Shown: positions 46,927-59,397, counted from the first letter of the stretch. The stretch: 64,000 nucleotides of DNA from Cladopsammia gracilis (GCA_022457155.1 JAJGOT010000506.1:213501-277500); one strand, 5' to 3'. Program-made: numbers and translations. Notes: generated by a model not told the origin, from the sequence alone.

Positions 46927-48092
46927 ATTATTAGCGCATCTCCTTTAGGTATGGTGAACGTCCGAGATCCAATGGTCTTAAGAGGATTATCTGAGAGCAT
47001 CCTACACAGAAGATAACAACTCCCACCATCATTGCTCCCTCCTATTCCTTATATGAAGACTATTTGATAACTTAAAATAAAGTGTAAAGGAGATCTTCGG
47101 CAAACAAAAGAAAACAATTGTTCAATGTTTCAATATTAAGTCCTCGAAGGTAATTGAATGAACGTTTACATGTATACTTACAAATAATTCAGGCTTTTGA
47201 GATCGACAAATGCTTCTTTTGGAATTGAACGAATGTCGTTTTGATGAATAAACCTAATAAAGAAACAATGAACAAAAAAGTATAAAACAAGAACCACACA
47301 TGTAACAATTGAAACAATAAATGACAGAACAAAGAACAGAAAGCAAGGCTACATAAAAATAAGAAAACATATCAACCATTAAGAAGATCGATAACCTCTA
47401 TTTTGCAGCTATTTGCGTAAGACTATAAACATTTTTCGCTGTAAAATCCGCTATTTCGAAAATGAGGCAAACAAATAAAATAAGAAATCAAATATCAACC
47501 CATGTCTGTAATGTTTTAAATTTAAAAACAAAGTCATGTAAAGTATTTTTTTCTGTTACAAATTAAGCAATGTAGATCATGTACAAGGCACGCAATCTCG
47601 ATTTAACTTTTTCATACATTTCACAGAACAAATTCCCCGTGGACTTTGACTGGTTACACGCTTTGCAAACCAGGCACATTTCTTGAAATGTAAAGATCAG
47701 ATTCCCATTTATCCTGTTTTTACCAAATAAAAGCACTGTATTTCGACTCCAGTTTGCATATTTTAATACGGTAGTTTACCTCCGAAATTCACTCCACAGG
47801 ATAAAGGTCTAATTTATTTCAAAGTAAAGGAATTGCTTTTACAATCAATATATCGCTTCATCAGGTATCAAAGACACTGCAACCCACTCCAACATTTCCC
47901 CTTGATAAATCAAACAAGAAACTGACACTTTTGATTCTGCAATGAGGATTACGGACATGCCAATACGACATGCCAATACGTTTATTACAAAATATTACGA
48001 TAGATACTATAAATACTCACAGAAATTCCAGAGACCGAAGCTTTGAAAACAGACCAGCCGTTATGTTGTCGATCTTGTTGCCTGATAAATCA
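46927..48092 (-). CDS. Leucine-rich-repeat receptor exons (LGR-like)
   Basis: Three exons join in phase: 48092-48021 (72 nt), 47253-47182 (72 nt) and 47001-46927 (75 nt). They encode DLSGNKIDNITAGLFSKLRS, FIHQNDIRSIPKEAFVDLKS and MLSDNPLKTIGSRTF. Each is one 24-residue leucine-rich repeat, and every junction falls at the same phase. One-repeat-per-72-nt exons are typical of LGR/relaxin-receptor-type G-protein-coupled receptor genes. No transmembrane exon and no signal-peptide exon was found in the window, so this may be a remnant or the middle of a gene with distant exons. Confidence 0.75.
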
Positions 48093-48870
48093 CTAGAAGA
48101 AACATATTTCAGTTGAAATGATTATATAGGAGGGTGGACGATTCTCTTATTATAATCATCAATATACTCAGATTAATTTTAACACTTTTATGTTACATAT
48201 TAATGCCGATTATGCAAGCTGTTGAGCACGATTGATTTGCAGAAGTTACCGCTGTGAACTTCATATAATGCCTGGTCTGTTCATATTGTAAACAGTTTTG
48301 TTTTCATTCTTTTAAGGTGTTTCGATACAGTTTTCAGGAGACTTTACCTACATTTTGCAACCGACATAGTCAGATCACTGACGTGAAATTTTCACCACTA
48401 ACTGGCTTTGAATTGAAGTTTGGCAAGATGTATTTTCTGGTAAAATCGATATTACCATGACGACGATAAACAAGAAAGTTCGAAATCAGTAAAAGTGAAA
48501 TTTTGCGTGTTTAAGATTTCGCATTGAAAATCCCACATAGAAATCTTAAAATATGGTACATGGCGTATATATTTTGCAAGAATAAAACAATTTTGTATGT
48601 TTGATGTCTTAATTCTGAAGTACATAATTATAACACTAGAAGATGTTCTGATATCCATTTGTGTAAAATATCCTCTAAATCTGGAAATAGAAGTTTTTCG
48701 TTTCCAGCTGCCAAACTTTTTAATGATTTAAATGATAGTGTAAAATGTTCGAAATCTGTGAGAAGTTTTGTTACGAATTATTGGTTACATTACGGTTAGG
48801 CTTTAGAGTGTATTAGGTCTTAGGATTTATATTGATCATATAATTGCTTATGTATATTCTAGATTTTATT
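48093..48870. other. Non-coding, no feature recognised
   Basis: AT-rich sequence between the leucine-rich-repeat exons and the next MITE. No further 72-nt repeat exon was found. Confidence 0.45.
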
Positions 48871-49374
48871 GGCCGTTTTCACACTAGAAACGGACAAATC
48901 GTCTGGACGGACAAGTTGTCTCAGACGGACAAGTCGTCTTAGTGAGAAAACGGGACGAACAAAATTTTGGACGTAAAAGTCGTCTGATTTTGTCCGTCGA
49001 TTTGCCCGTCTATTAAGACGATTTTTGAGGATGATTTGTTCGTCTAGACGGATAAGTCGTCCAAAGTCCGACTTAAATTCACACCAGAAGAACAAATGGT
49101 TGTATCTCGGTCCCAGTACTCGCTAGGGGGAATGGAACTAGTAAAGGGAGTGATGGTTTATGGGAAAATCAAAATGGCGGATAGAAAGCAAGGTAACCAA
49201 GCCTGTTAGTGCCAGGCCCCTTGCTTTCAAAATCGTCTGTTTGCTCGTTCAGATATGAATTTACGATGACCAACACAAGGTGAGTTGTCCGTCTAGAATT
49301 CACATTACACGAACAAATCGTCGGACGACTTGTCCGTCCAGACGATTTGTCCGTCTTCTAGTGTGAAATGGGCC
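48871..49374. mobile_element. 504-bp MITE with GACGGACAAGTCGTC repeats
   Basis: It starts ggccgttttcacactagaaa and ends ctagtgtgaaatgggcc, inverted to each other. Beyond the tips, both ends carry many direct and inverted copies of 'gacggacaagtcgtc'. ATT flanks both ends, a likely 3-bp duplication. GGCC ends and an AAT/ATT duplication link it to the element at 2381-2592. Confidence 0.8.
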
Positions 49375-50984
49375 ATTATTTCTTATTATTTATTAACTTT
49401 CAGTATTATATTATTAGGCACAGCTTCAGTGTAAATAAGTGTAAACTTTCTGAAGTCTGTGTGAAATAAAGTTATTATTATTAATAGCGGAGCTCTCGCC
49501 GGGCCGAAGGCCTGGCTGCGCAGCACCATACTCATAGAACCGATGCCCGCATTTTTCATGGTCATGGCTAGCGGAATGTTTCGCGGGCGCGTGTGTGTGC
49601 ACGCGCCCGTGTTGGGCAATTTTGAAACCAAAGCGAGGCTGTGTTTTTCGCGAGGCTACATGGCCAATGTGACGTGAGCTCGGTAAACACGTCAGTTGGA
49701 GCTGTGTTTAGCGGAGAAAACCGTTTTAAAGTATTTCCCTGCATTTTTTCGCGGTTTGCTACTCAAGACAGGTTTCACATTTTTCAAACAGTGGTCAAGA
49801 CCGCATTTGAGGCTGCGTAACTCTGCAAATCAAGCGTTTTTGGAGGAATATAGAGCTAAGTGCTTATTTTTAAACCTGATTTCGTTTTAAATTGAAGCTA
49901 GTAGCTCGTCGAAGCATTTGTTTACAACTAAACTCTTTTGAGTTTAATTATTGTGCTTCCGACCTTTTCGCCTTAGTTTAAAAGCTTAATATCATTAGTT
50001 TACTGTTCTATATTGTGCAATTTTTTAGGTTATATGTTGGCTACACAGCCGTCAGCTCGGTAAACACTTTAAAAGTTGGATCTTTCGCAGTGTTTAGCGG
50101 AGCAGTAAAGTCGTTATTTCCCTGCATTTTTTCGTGGTTTGCTACTCAAGACAGGGATAATTAATTAATTAAGGGATACTCAGAAGCCGCTTCAGTGGAA
50201 AAAGAAGAACTTTCAGGGGTAAAATCTTGCTTCGAGGAACCCTCATACGTTTTTATCAATGCAGGAGCAATGCGGGAAGATGTCTTGTTTTTATTACGGA
50301 TTACAGATTTCAGAACCGAAGAAGCGGAGTTTTAACGAATTTCCAAGCGGTCCAGTGACTTAAAGGTAAAATAAATCACCTTTTTTGATGGGAATTTATG
50401 TTGATATCAATTTTTGATTGACTTTTCCTTTGTGTTCTCTTAAATTTTGGAGACATGTTTATGAAACGTGCTCAAATTAAGTCGTGTTTGTTATCTTGAA
50501 TTTCATCGAGGACAGCTCTGCCCTGATGCGCTATTAATGGTATACGTGTTTTTAAACATAAACTAATGGAGATTTGAATAACATTTTTCGAAAGAAGATT
50601 GGGTTGTCCATTTTTATGTGTTTGTTCATTTATTTCATAGATTGAAAAGCGATTTTATGTAAACAAAACAAGACTTAGATTTTCTGTCAGGCTTCACTCG
50701 CGTCGCCTTATGCAAATATTTGAATGTGTATTTTTGCAATTTTGATTTCCAAATCAGTTTCTCGGGCAATTTTTGACAAACAAAAACTGTATTTTATTCG
50801 GAAAGTAGTCGTACTAGTTATTCTAGACAGAGAAAAGTTGTTTTTGTGAACTTTGTACTGTGCAGACTGTCGGGTAATACTGTTTATTGAGAATTGCTAA
50901 AATTGAAAAATAGCCCGGTCATCAATCTTAATCCTTTCACCTTAGTTAAGTTTCACCTTAGTTAAGCTTCTTCCTTTTCTCCAG
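49375..50984. repeat. Composite dispersed repeat
   Basis: The motif 'gtttagcggagaaaaccg...tttgctactcaagacagg' occurs at about 49707-49770, 50085-50155 and 53270-53340. Positions 50520-50960 reappear in inverted orientation at 53590-53930 and 63295-63840. No ORF beyond chance was seen. Confidence 0.7.
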
Positions 50985-53256
50985 CTCATTTCGATTTTTA
51001 CCGTAATTTGTACTTGCAAGAACCTGTTAATTTAACATTCCAAACCGAATTCTTGAACAAACTTGAAAACAGATTAAGTGAGAGCGAAATTTTATCCTGC
51101 GAAGGATTTTTATCTTTGGCTGAAATAATACCCACGCAATGCGTGGACTTTCTTCAGGGAAAACCCCCGGTTCAGACGGATTACCTCAACAATTTTACGC
51201 TAAATTCTGGGATCTTTTAGGCTCTATTCTGTTCGAAATTATAAATTTAGTTTGGAAAATAATTCTCTCAGTGATTCAATGGAAGGAAGCGTAACTAGAT
51301 TACTTTACAAGAAAGATGATAAGAAAAACCTCAAAAATTGGTGGCCCGGCCATTTCGCTACTCAATGTTGATTACAAAATTTGTTCAAAAGCTCTAACAG
51401 ACTTTCAAAAGTGTTACCCTCGATTATTTCAAGAAGATCAAACTTGTTCCGTCCCAGGTAGGACGATTTTTGAGAATTTATTTCTCTTGTGTGACACTCT
51501 AGATTATATAAATATTACCAAGTATCTTGCTGAATATTGATCAATTGCAAGAGAAAGCCTTTGACAGGGTAGAAAAACATTGGTAAACTTTTTACCAATG
51601 TTTTAAGTCGTTTTGGATTTTGCCCTAATTTCCAGCGTTGATTTCTACATTATACTGTCAAGCAAATATGAAAATTATAGTTAATGGTTTTTTGACTAAA
51701 GAAATTCCACTCGAGTGGGGGGTGAGGCAGGGAGATCCCCGGTCTCCACTTTTGTACGTTTTATGCGCAGACGTTTTGGCTACCAGTATAAGAAAGGATG
51801 ATACTATTGAAGGTTTTCTCCTTCCAGAAGCCTGAGGAAAGCGTTTTAAAATTCACCAATGAATGCGGATGACTCCACATGTTTTATAAACGATATTTTT
51901 TCTCTAGACAAATTGTTTACCTTACTTCACAAATACCAGACAGGTACAGGGACTAAATTAAATGTGGCAAAGAGTACAGAAGCCATGAAGTTAGGAGCTT
52001 GGTGCTCACTTCCGGACACTCCTTATGGCCTGACGTGGGTGTCAAGAATGCGAATCTTGGGTGTCTGGTTTAGCAATGGTACTGCAAATGTGGAACTAGA
52101 TAACTGGTTACCACGCCTTTCCAAGCTAGATTAAAATTTGAACCTGTGGAAGGGTGTGGGGTGTTTTCACTCCCACCCTATCGGCACTACTCAATACTAG
52201 GTTTTTAGTCAATGTCAAGACTATTTTCTTTTACCTAATGGACTTCTGCTGATGACGAGAATGACATGCGAGCACGCTTTTTCATTAAGACCATACTTTA
52301 TGGTATATGGGTTTTTCGAAACAAAGTAACTTTTCACAATGGCACCGAGAACTCTCGGGCCACTGTAAGGGACATAAGGAATGACATCACAACACAGTTG
52401 CAAATTGACCGGGGAGGGGGGGGGGGGTACTTTGCACATTTTTGGGTGGGGGTATGCCGCTGGGACTCTTGAGACCCTTAACCTATACTATACCATTTTA
52501 GCTGCATTTTGCAACCTTATTCTAGACTAAACACCGAAAAATCCTACCCTATCCTAGACCTTTTCTAGACTCGCTATTTTGCAGAAACTCATTCACTATC
52601 ACAGTCTAAGATACCAGGGGTCAGTAAAAATGTCGTACAGCACACCTTACCGATTATTAAATGCCATTTGCCAGTAAACCTCGTCTAGTGTCTCTAGTCT
52701 AAATTCTTCATGCAACTGATCAGTTTTGCGGAAAATGATACTCTATTCTAGACCAAAAATCTCTGATTACTATACCCTATCTCAGACTAAACTGCCTGAA
52801 AACCATACCCTTCACAGCGGCACATATATAGCTCATATATGGGAGTACCACCCTCCCCCCCCCCCCCCCCCCCCCCCCCCCCACCGTGAACAGAAATTTT
52901 CTGCTTTGTGGTGTCATCGGAATATTTGTGGAATACAACAGTCAAAGCTTGTGAGTGATAATTTAGGTACTGGCAACTCATCATTCATTACCAGAAATGA
53001 CTAAAGTAATCATGTGCAAACCAGAAAGGATTTCAAGTGGACCAAACGACCGGAAATGAATTTTATAAATAATCCCTTATGGACTAGACTTTCAAGTGAC
53101 TGTAAACCGGAACTGACCTTGTATTATTGTAACCGGAAATGACTAGCTTTAACTTAGGATGCCTTGTAACCGGAAATGACTAGCCTCTCAGGATAATATT
53201 GTAAACTTTAGGGATTTGTTATTGATAAATAAAACATTTTAAAAGAAAAAAAAAAA
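50985..53256 (+). pseudogene. Decayed LINE reverse transcriptase with poly-A end
   Basis: Frames in succession give LLNVDYKICSKALT (about 51360), GVRQGDPRSPLLYVL (about 51720) and, at the catalytic box, NADD instead of YADD (51862-51873). This order is that of a non-LTR reverse transcriptase. Several stops and frameshifts separate the pieces. The tail FRNKVTFHNGTENSRA (about 52310) belongs to the ORF2 C-terminus, so the middle is deleted. A G/C-ended repeat is inserted at about 52413-52882. A 3' end with five 'accggaaatgac'-like units and a run of A closes at 53256. Confidence 0.8.
52413..52882. mobile_element. G/C-ended element inside the LINE relic
   Basis: The left part has a G run followed by 'tttgggtgggggtatgccgc'. 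The right part has 'gcggcacatatatagctcat' followed by a C run of about 29 bases. These ends are imperfect inverted copies. Several 'ctattctagact'-like segments lie inside. Confidence 0.6.
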
Positions 53257-53935
53257 CTTTTGTTGTGTTTAGCGGAGAAAACGGTTTGCAAAATCATTTT
53301 TCCCTGCTTTTTTTCGCAGTTTGCTACTCAAGAGAGGTTTCACATATCTCAAACAGTGTGCTTTTGTGGAATTTGTGCAGTCTAAATGTAATGTGCAGAC
53401 GGTCGCGTAATAAGCTTACTGTTCTTGAGAATTGCTAAAATTGAAAAATAGCCTGGTCGTCAATCGTAATTTTTTCTTGTGCTTTCGACCTTTCACCTAC
53501 AAAGTTAAGCTTATCAACATCGTTTCTGTTCAGAGAGCTCCGCTGTTAGGCTAAGCCTATCTATATATATTATATATATATATATATATATAGATAGGCT
53601 TAGCCTAACAGCGTCGCTCTGTGAACAAGTTTAATTAAGGTGAAAGGTCGGAAGCATTAGAATTAAGATTGACGAAGGCTATTTTTCAATTTTAGCAATT
53701 CTCTAAAACAGTAAGCTTATCACGCGACCGTCTGCACAGTACATTAATTCAGACCGTACAAAAGTTCACAAAAACAACTTTTTCTCCGTCTAGAATAACT
53801 AATACGACTACTTTCCGAATAAAATACACTTGTTGCTTGTCAAAAATTGCCCGAGAAACTGATTTGAAAATCAAAATTGCAAAAAATACACAAACATATT
53901 TGCATAATTAAAGTGACGCGAGTGAAAGATAGAAC
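53257..53935. repeat. Large fold-back of the dispersed repeat
   Basis: The arm 53320-53570 and the inverted arm 53585-53930 meet at a (TA)n core flanked by 'ttaggctaagcctatct' and its inverse. Shared segments include 'cagacggtcgcgtaata' and 'attgctaaaattgaaaaata'. The structure could fold into a stem of over 200 bp. Confidence 0.75.
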
Positions 53936-53938
53936 GGT

Positions 53939-53970
<32 letters not shown>

Positions 53971-54113
53971 TTTATTCATTATTCCTTTCATTTTTTTCGA
54001 GGTTATTCATTATTCATTTTTAATTTTTTCTCGTTATTCATTATTCCGTATTCGAGTTTTTTAGGCAGCTTGTATAACTTGCAATTTTTGTGAAATAGAA
54101 GCTTTTCACTTTG
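53936..54113. repeat. Repeat of 'ttattcattattc'
   Basis: A low-complexity block, 'cgttattcattattccg', joined to 'cgggggtggaagcggaataa'. The inverted counterpart lies at about 63170-63300. Confidence 0.65.
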
Positions 54114-55076
54114 TGCTACAATCATGATATCAAACGAATGCCCAATGATTGGTGAACACGTTGTTATAATTTTTGTGACACAATACGTTACTATAGCAAC
54201 AGTATAACGTGTTGAAAACAACCTTAAGTTTAGCTTTAAGTGTTAATAACTCAAAAATGACTCGGTGAACCCCATTTTTACTCATGCGCGAAGCGGCATG
54301 AGGTAAGGTTCCGGCTCCGTTTTTCTTGTTATTATTATTTTTATTTTTTGTGTCACGATTTTGCATGCAAATTTATGCAAGCATATTTTAAATTGTACAC
54401 TTCCGGTTTTTAGCTTTTCCATTTACACTTCCTGTTTAGTGACTTCCTAAGTGTCACTAAGTGTCACGACAGCGTCTTCTACAACCCTACTTACATTACT
54501 AATGTTCACGTTTGGTATATATGTGTTAGAAGAATCACTAGCTTCATTGTGGTACAGCCTTCATTTCCAAAACATTCAATAGTAAACAACGTGGTTTGCA
54601 GGAACGATGACTGAATGAAAGGAGTAACTCTTCTCCATGTCGAACATCTTCTTATCATGTTTAATATATATCATAAAACTTCCTTACGCATGCGCATGAG
54701 TATAGGCTGTTTGCAGCCTCTTGTTTATTTTCTAATTTTGATCAGTAGGATAAGATACAACTTTTGGCAAAGTTTAAAAAAATTATGTAAGAGGGATTCA
54801 GAGCCACCTTAAATTTTCGAAAATTTAAGGTGGCTCTGAAACACACCTACAGAATTTTTTAAACTTTGCCAATAGTTGCATCTTATCCTACTGATCAAAA
54901 TTAGACAATAAAAAATGGGGTTCACCGAGTCATTTTTGAGTAATTAACACTTAAATCTAAAATTAAGGGTGTTTTTAGCACTTTATACTGTTCCTGTAGT
55001 AGCATATTTTGTCACAAAAATGATAACAACGTGTTCACCAATCATTGGGCATTCGTTTGATATCATTATTGTAGCA
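54114..55076. mobile_element. Fold-back element with interrupted left arm
   Basis: The ends tgctacaatcatgatatcaa and atatcattattgtagca are inverted, and the arms continue to a central palindrome at 54797-54840 (caccttaaattttcgaaaat...). The right arm (54841-55076) is compact. The left arm is interrupted by about 430 bp (about 54285-54720), bounded by 'catgcg' motifs. A relative sits in the intron at 18.3-18.65 kb. Confidence 0.75.
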
Positions 55077-55469
55077 TCAACTGCTAAAGAGTGGTTATAA
55101 TGGCCTTATAGACGTGGCATTTATTCTTATATACTGTACACTGAACTAAAATGTACACTAAACATCGACACAATGACACCGACTTCTCGACTTCGTCTCC
55201 TATTAAAAACTTAGATACAAAAAAGTTATTGCAAATGCTGTACTGAGTGGTTTGTTGAACTATTCGGTATACGCTCCGTCGTTTCTTCAAAACTAGACCT
55301 GATATACCCAGTGTTTATTTCAACCCGGCATTTATTCTTGATTTATTCCTGGCACGGGAACGAGAATATGCGGTAAAGTTCATTTGGGTTTGGTCAGTTT
55401 TTCATAACTACCACTCTCTTAAGCGAGCACTTTTTCTTGCACTAAGGGTGGTCGCTTAAGAGAGAGTTG
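55077..55469. other. Non-coding, no feature recognised
   Basis: A short inverted pair, 'ctctcttaagcgagca' against 'tcgcttaagagagag', lies at 55412-55467. Nothing else was seen. Confidence 0.45.
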
Positions 55470-55478
55470 ACTGTATAT

Positions 55479-55638
55479 TAGCCTGCATAACAGGCGTTAT
55501 TGGGGGCGCTCAAGCAGGTTTTGGGGCAAGAGCACGTAGCGCGAGTGCGTGTCTCGCGCTTCGCGCTCGTGTCTCGCTTTGCACGCTCGCGACCTAAAAC
55601 CCGCTTGAGCGCCCCAATAACGCCTGTTATGCAGGCTA
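55479..55638. mobile_element. 160-bp palindromic Mutator-like MITE, 9-bp duplication
   Basis: The element is nearly one perfect hairpin: 'tagcctgcataacaggcgtt' on the left and its reverse complement on the right. ACTGTATAT flanks it at 55470-55478 and 55639-55647. A 9-bp duplication with long inverted arms is typical of MULE/fold-back elements. Confidence 0.9.
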
Positions 55639-55647
55639 ACTGTATAT

Positions 55648-57811
55648 TCGTTTATTTGACACATACCTTTTCGCATATAGTCATATTTACTTTGCACAAA
55701 TTATAGGTAGATAACTAAGCACCACATTGTTTCATATTCTTATTTACAATGGTACATGCCGACTATGGAGAGTTTGGATAAAGTCTGCTCACTACTTCGA
55801 GGGCAGCAAAATTTATAGTGCCAGAGATCTCGAAGAAAAAACCTGTGATATTAAGTTATCTCTGGACCTAACTTTGTAATAAGCATCTATTTTACTGTAA
55901 ATCAACAGACGTCACAATATTTTTTTTCTCTTCTCCAAAACAACGTGCTATGCTTCAGTCGAACAAAAATATCTCTTTTCCTTCTCATCCCTAAAATCGA
56001 CTAATGGGATCCCACAAATTATGTCTTAATAAACTAGAAATACGTGTCTCGCAGAACCTCGCGAAGCTCGGGGGAGGATGCACTGCAAAAATTTTACCGA
56101 TGTGCGCCTTTTTTAAGTTTGTGAGTGTTATCACCCAAAATTAACCTGTTCCCTTTACATACTTCTGTAGCATTTGTTCTATGTACTGGGTATCAAATAA
56201 TTGCTAATTAAATTCACTATTCGCTTGAATGGTTGAGATTGCAGGAGTTAATAGGATACAGGTCATGAGAATTACGAAATTGATTACAAAAGTTAAACAT
56301 GAATATTCAAGATGAAGCAACATATTCTTTGCAAATATCATAAGCAATGTATGCGAGAAAATCAATAATGATCAATTTACAGCATGTACTAAGACAATAG
56401 TTTTCAGTGTTTGAGTACTAATTTTTTATATTGAAAAATATCCTCTTATGATCTGCCTGTCAGCTGTTCAGCTACTTGAAATCTTTTCTTTTTTTTTTTT
56501 TTTGCAAAAGGTAGATTAAAGAATAATTTATGGAGGGTTGTATATAAGCTTAAAATTACTTGCCTTTAAATGTAGGTTGTTTCAATTGAAGAGCATTAAA
56601 GAGCGGATTAAAGTGCGGTAATTTGAGCTAGATTTCTTAATCGTTCTTCTTCTTTGAGCCTTTCCTGTAATCAGTGTTTGCTCTCGTTGCGTCTATAAAC
56701 AGAATAATTTTGTCTAACACTTCCAGTAGGTGTCGCCTCTTCTGATCGATTTCGTTCAGAATTCTAATGGAGGCATTTGGTCAGGCTGTTCGAAGTCTTT
56801 GTAATCGATGCTGTCGTTGTTTTTTCGTTGCTCGATTGCGTTTAATTTGCAAGTCGCCGTTCTCTCTCCAGCGGAGTTTCGGTTGTTAATCTTCTCGAGA
56901 AAGGATTTCAAGCCACTTGTTCAATCCAGCGTTGTTGTATTTGCTGTTCGTTCTCATTTGCATCAGAAATTGGTCGTGTTTCACCGAGAGCAAGGAGGCG
57001 TTGGAAGCCTATCCCATGATGCAACGCAACGAGTTACCGGCGACATTTGAAGCGAATAAACAAACTTTTTGTAAAATCTCATATTTCGGTGATTTTGCCG
57101 GTAGTCTCATTTTATGGTTTTAATTATGGGAGACTTGGGAATCAGAGAATATAGTTCGTTGGTAACAGAAAAGAACTACAATGCAAGAATTTCATTTATA
57201 TTTCTAAGTTTAATCCTCGTTTCTCGTCCTTAGAAAAAATCATTTTCCGCTCGCAGGAAAATGGCGATCATCCTCGAAAATACCAGGAAAGTGCAGTTGT
57301 ACCTCCTTCTTAATCGAAGCATCACTAGCATTTTAACATTAATAACGTATTCCTTACTATCATAACGACTTAAAACATCAGATCCCTCCAGGTTTTTCAA
57401 GCTGAATAAAACCATCAAAGTGTGGGTACTTTCAGTGAATGCTTTGAATTGACGGCGAGCTGATTTAGGAAATTCGCGCACGTTTGCAGAGTTGAATATG
57501 AAAATTCTTTGAGGAATAAAACGAATTTAGACCGAAGCAAGTTCAAGTAAATGAGTATAAAAAGGGTTACATTGTATTTCCAAAAGCCGTCTTGAACAAA
57601 GGTTATAGCGGAAAAAATCTTGGCAAATGCATCAGTGCTGAAAGCTCAAATCAGTACAAAACACGCAGCAAAATTAAATATATGCGCGCGCTATATCGCG
57701 CGCTATATCGCGCGTACAAGCTAGCTGTACGCGTCAGTTACAGTTTTTCCTGTCGTTGACATCAGAACTACTGTGTCTAGCTAAAACCGTGGATAAAGCA
57801 AATAGCTATTA
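55648..57811. other. Intergenic, little recognised
   Basis: 56030-56095 is a copy of the dispersed repeat at 9529-9595, inverted. An open frame at 56808-57050 has no domain. 57684-57716 has a small palindrome of 'gcgcgctatatcgcgc'. Confidence 0.45.
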
Positions 57812-58051
57812 GGCCCCGTTTACACGGGTCCGGACAAATTTTTGCACGGACGAATTTTGTTCCTGGACCACGTGTTTACATGGATCCGTGCAAATTCTGT
57901 TACAGATTGCAGTGGTGTTTACACGGATCCGTGCAAATTTTGGACCAGTCGCGGCATTTGAATGGCTTTTTAACGTCTCAGTTGTGATTGGTTATCGCTA
58001 ATTCTTTAAACCAATCATATTGCAGCCCTTGCTGTACGCGGCAAATCAAAC

Positions 58052-58927
58052 ATGGCGGCAGACAAAACCTTTACGTGGTCTGATGAGGAAATTAATTTAT
58101 TGCTACATGTAGTTGTAGACTACAAAGCAGGAAAAGCAGGGGAAGGAGTTGATTGGGAAACGGTCAGGAGCAAGTACGAAGACGTAACCAAAATGTTTTT
58201 GGAAAAGTACCCTGATAACGACAAGGAGAAATTCCCCCGAAGTACCGAGGCGTCAGGAAGCTTTAACAAAGACCGAATCCAAAACAAACTAAAAAGGATC
58301 AAGTTAAACTTCCGAAACGCAGTGGACAAGGGAAGGCGCAGTGGAGGGGGAAGAGTGGTTACCACTTTCTATGAAGAGTGTTGTGAGATATGGTCTGGTG
58401 CTCCTGCAGTTGAGTCCATTGCATGCGGTATTTACACTTCGTCAATAGACCTAGATTCATCAAGAGAACTCGACGATGACAGCGTGGATAGTGTAACGGA
58501 AGATGTGCCTGTCGTCCCGACGGAAGAGGTAGAGTCAGTCACCAATGACAAAGTAGCAGAACGAAGGCAACTGCTGCAAAAACAACTTAAAGGAAAACGA
58601 GACAGTAAATTGACAAAGAAACTGTCGACAGACAACCAGCTGTTGGCTGTAGCTAGAGAGGACCTCCAGCTGAAAAGAAAAGTACTCGACCAGATGGAGG
58701 AGGCAGATAAAAAGCACCAGAAAACAATGGATTCGCTTCTTCAGGGGTTTACGTCATTGACATCAGCCCTCAACAATGGTTTTGGCCTCGTTGGTAGTCT
58801 CCTTTCCCAGCCTGCACCATTCTCAACATCACAAGAAGTACATCAAACGGCAAGCATTTATGATTTCCCTGATTTTTCATATCGTGCCACTATGAACAGG
58901 AACAACAATGACTTTACCAAGTTATGA
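58052..58927 (+). CDS. Myb/SANT-like DNA-binding protein of Harbinger
   Basis: An intact 291-residue frame. Residues about 6-110 form a Myb/SANT-like domain (FTWSDEEINLLLHVVVDY, W in VDWETVRSKYEDV, NKLKRIKLNFRNAV). A Ser/Asp-rich linker and a Lys/Glu-rich helical, possibly coiled, segment follow at about 175-230. In Harbinger transposons the companion protein binds subterminal DNA and helps bring the transposase to the nucleus. ATG follows 'caaac' and is the first in frame. The stop lies 470 bp from the stop of the opposing transposase gene. Confidence 0.9.
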   Translation: MAADKTFTWSDEEINLLLHVVVDYKAGKAGEGVDWETVRSKYEDVTKMFLEKYPDNDKEKFPRSTEASGSFNKDRIQNKLKRIKLNFRNAVDKGRRSGGGRVVTTFYEECCEIWSGAPAVESIACGIYTSSIDLDSSRELDDDSVDSVTEDVPVVPTEEVESVTNDKVAERRQLLQKQLKGKRDSKLTKKLSTDNQLLAVAREDLQLKRKVLDQMEEADKKHQKTMDSLLQGFTSLTSALNNGFGLVGSLLSQPAPFSTSQEVHQTASIYDFPDFSYRATMNRNNNDFTKL

Positions 58928-59397
58928 ACAATTTTCGAAAAAGAAAAAACAAGACCATTTGAGAGCTTTGTCTTTTGTTGTCTTGAAAAAAATTTATTAC
59001 ATCAGTGAAAACTTTTGAAGATTTTCTCCAGTTTGGCTAAATATAGCCATTTTATTTTATCTTTCACTGATTATTCTCCACACAGTGTTTATGCTCAGAG
59101 GAAATAAGAGACTAAATTAAAGATGTTTGCCTTCAATTTATTGAATCTTAAAGTTAAAACCTTGTTGAAAAAATCATACATTATACAAAGATTTGGTTTC
59201 TTTTGTTTTTAAATCTCACACTCCTTTAACAATATAATTTAAATTGTAAAAACCCCAGGCAGTGTCATGTAAGAATAAGTAAACATGGGGTCCTTAAGCA
59301 TGTTAAAGTTGATGTAATGAACGGTACAGCAAATCAGCACAAGTTTCAGAAACAATAACGTCTGTCAAAAATGCACTGTCTTGTTATTTAGGCTCAG

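Noticed and set aside
56808..57123. Short plus-strand ORFs
   Set aside because: No domain, no splice context and two overlapping frames of similar length, as expected by chance.
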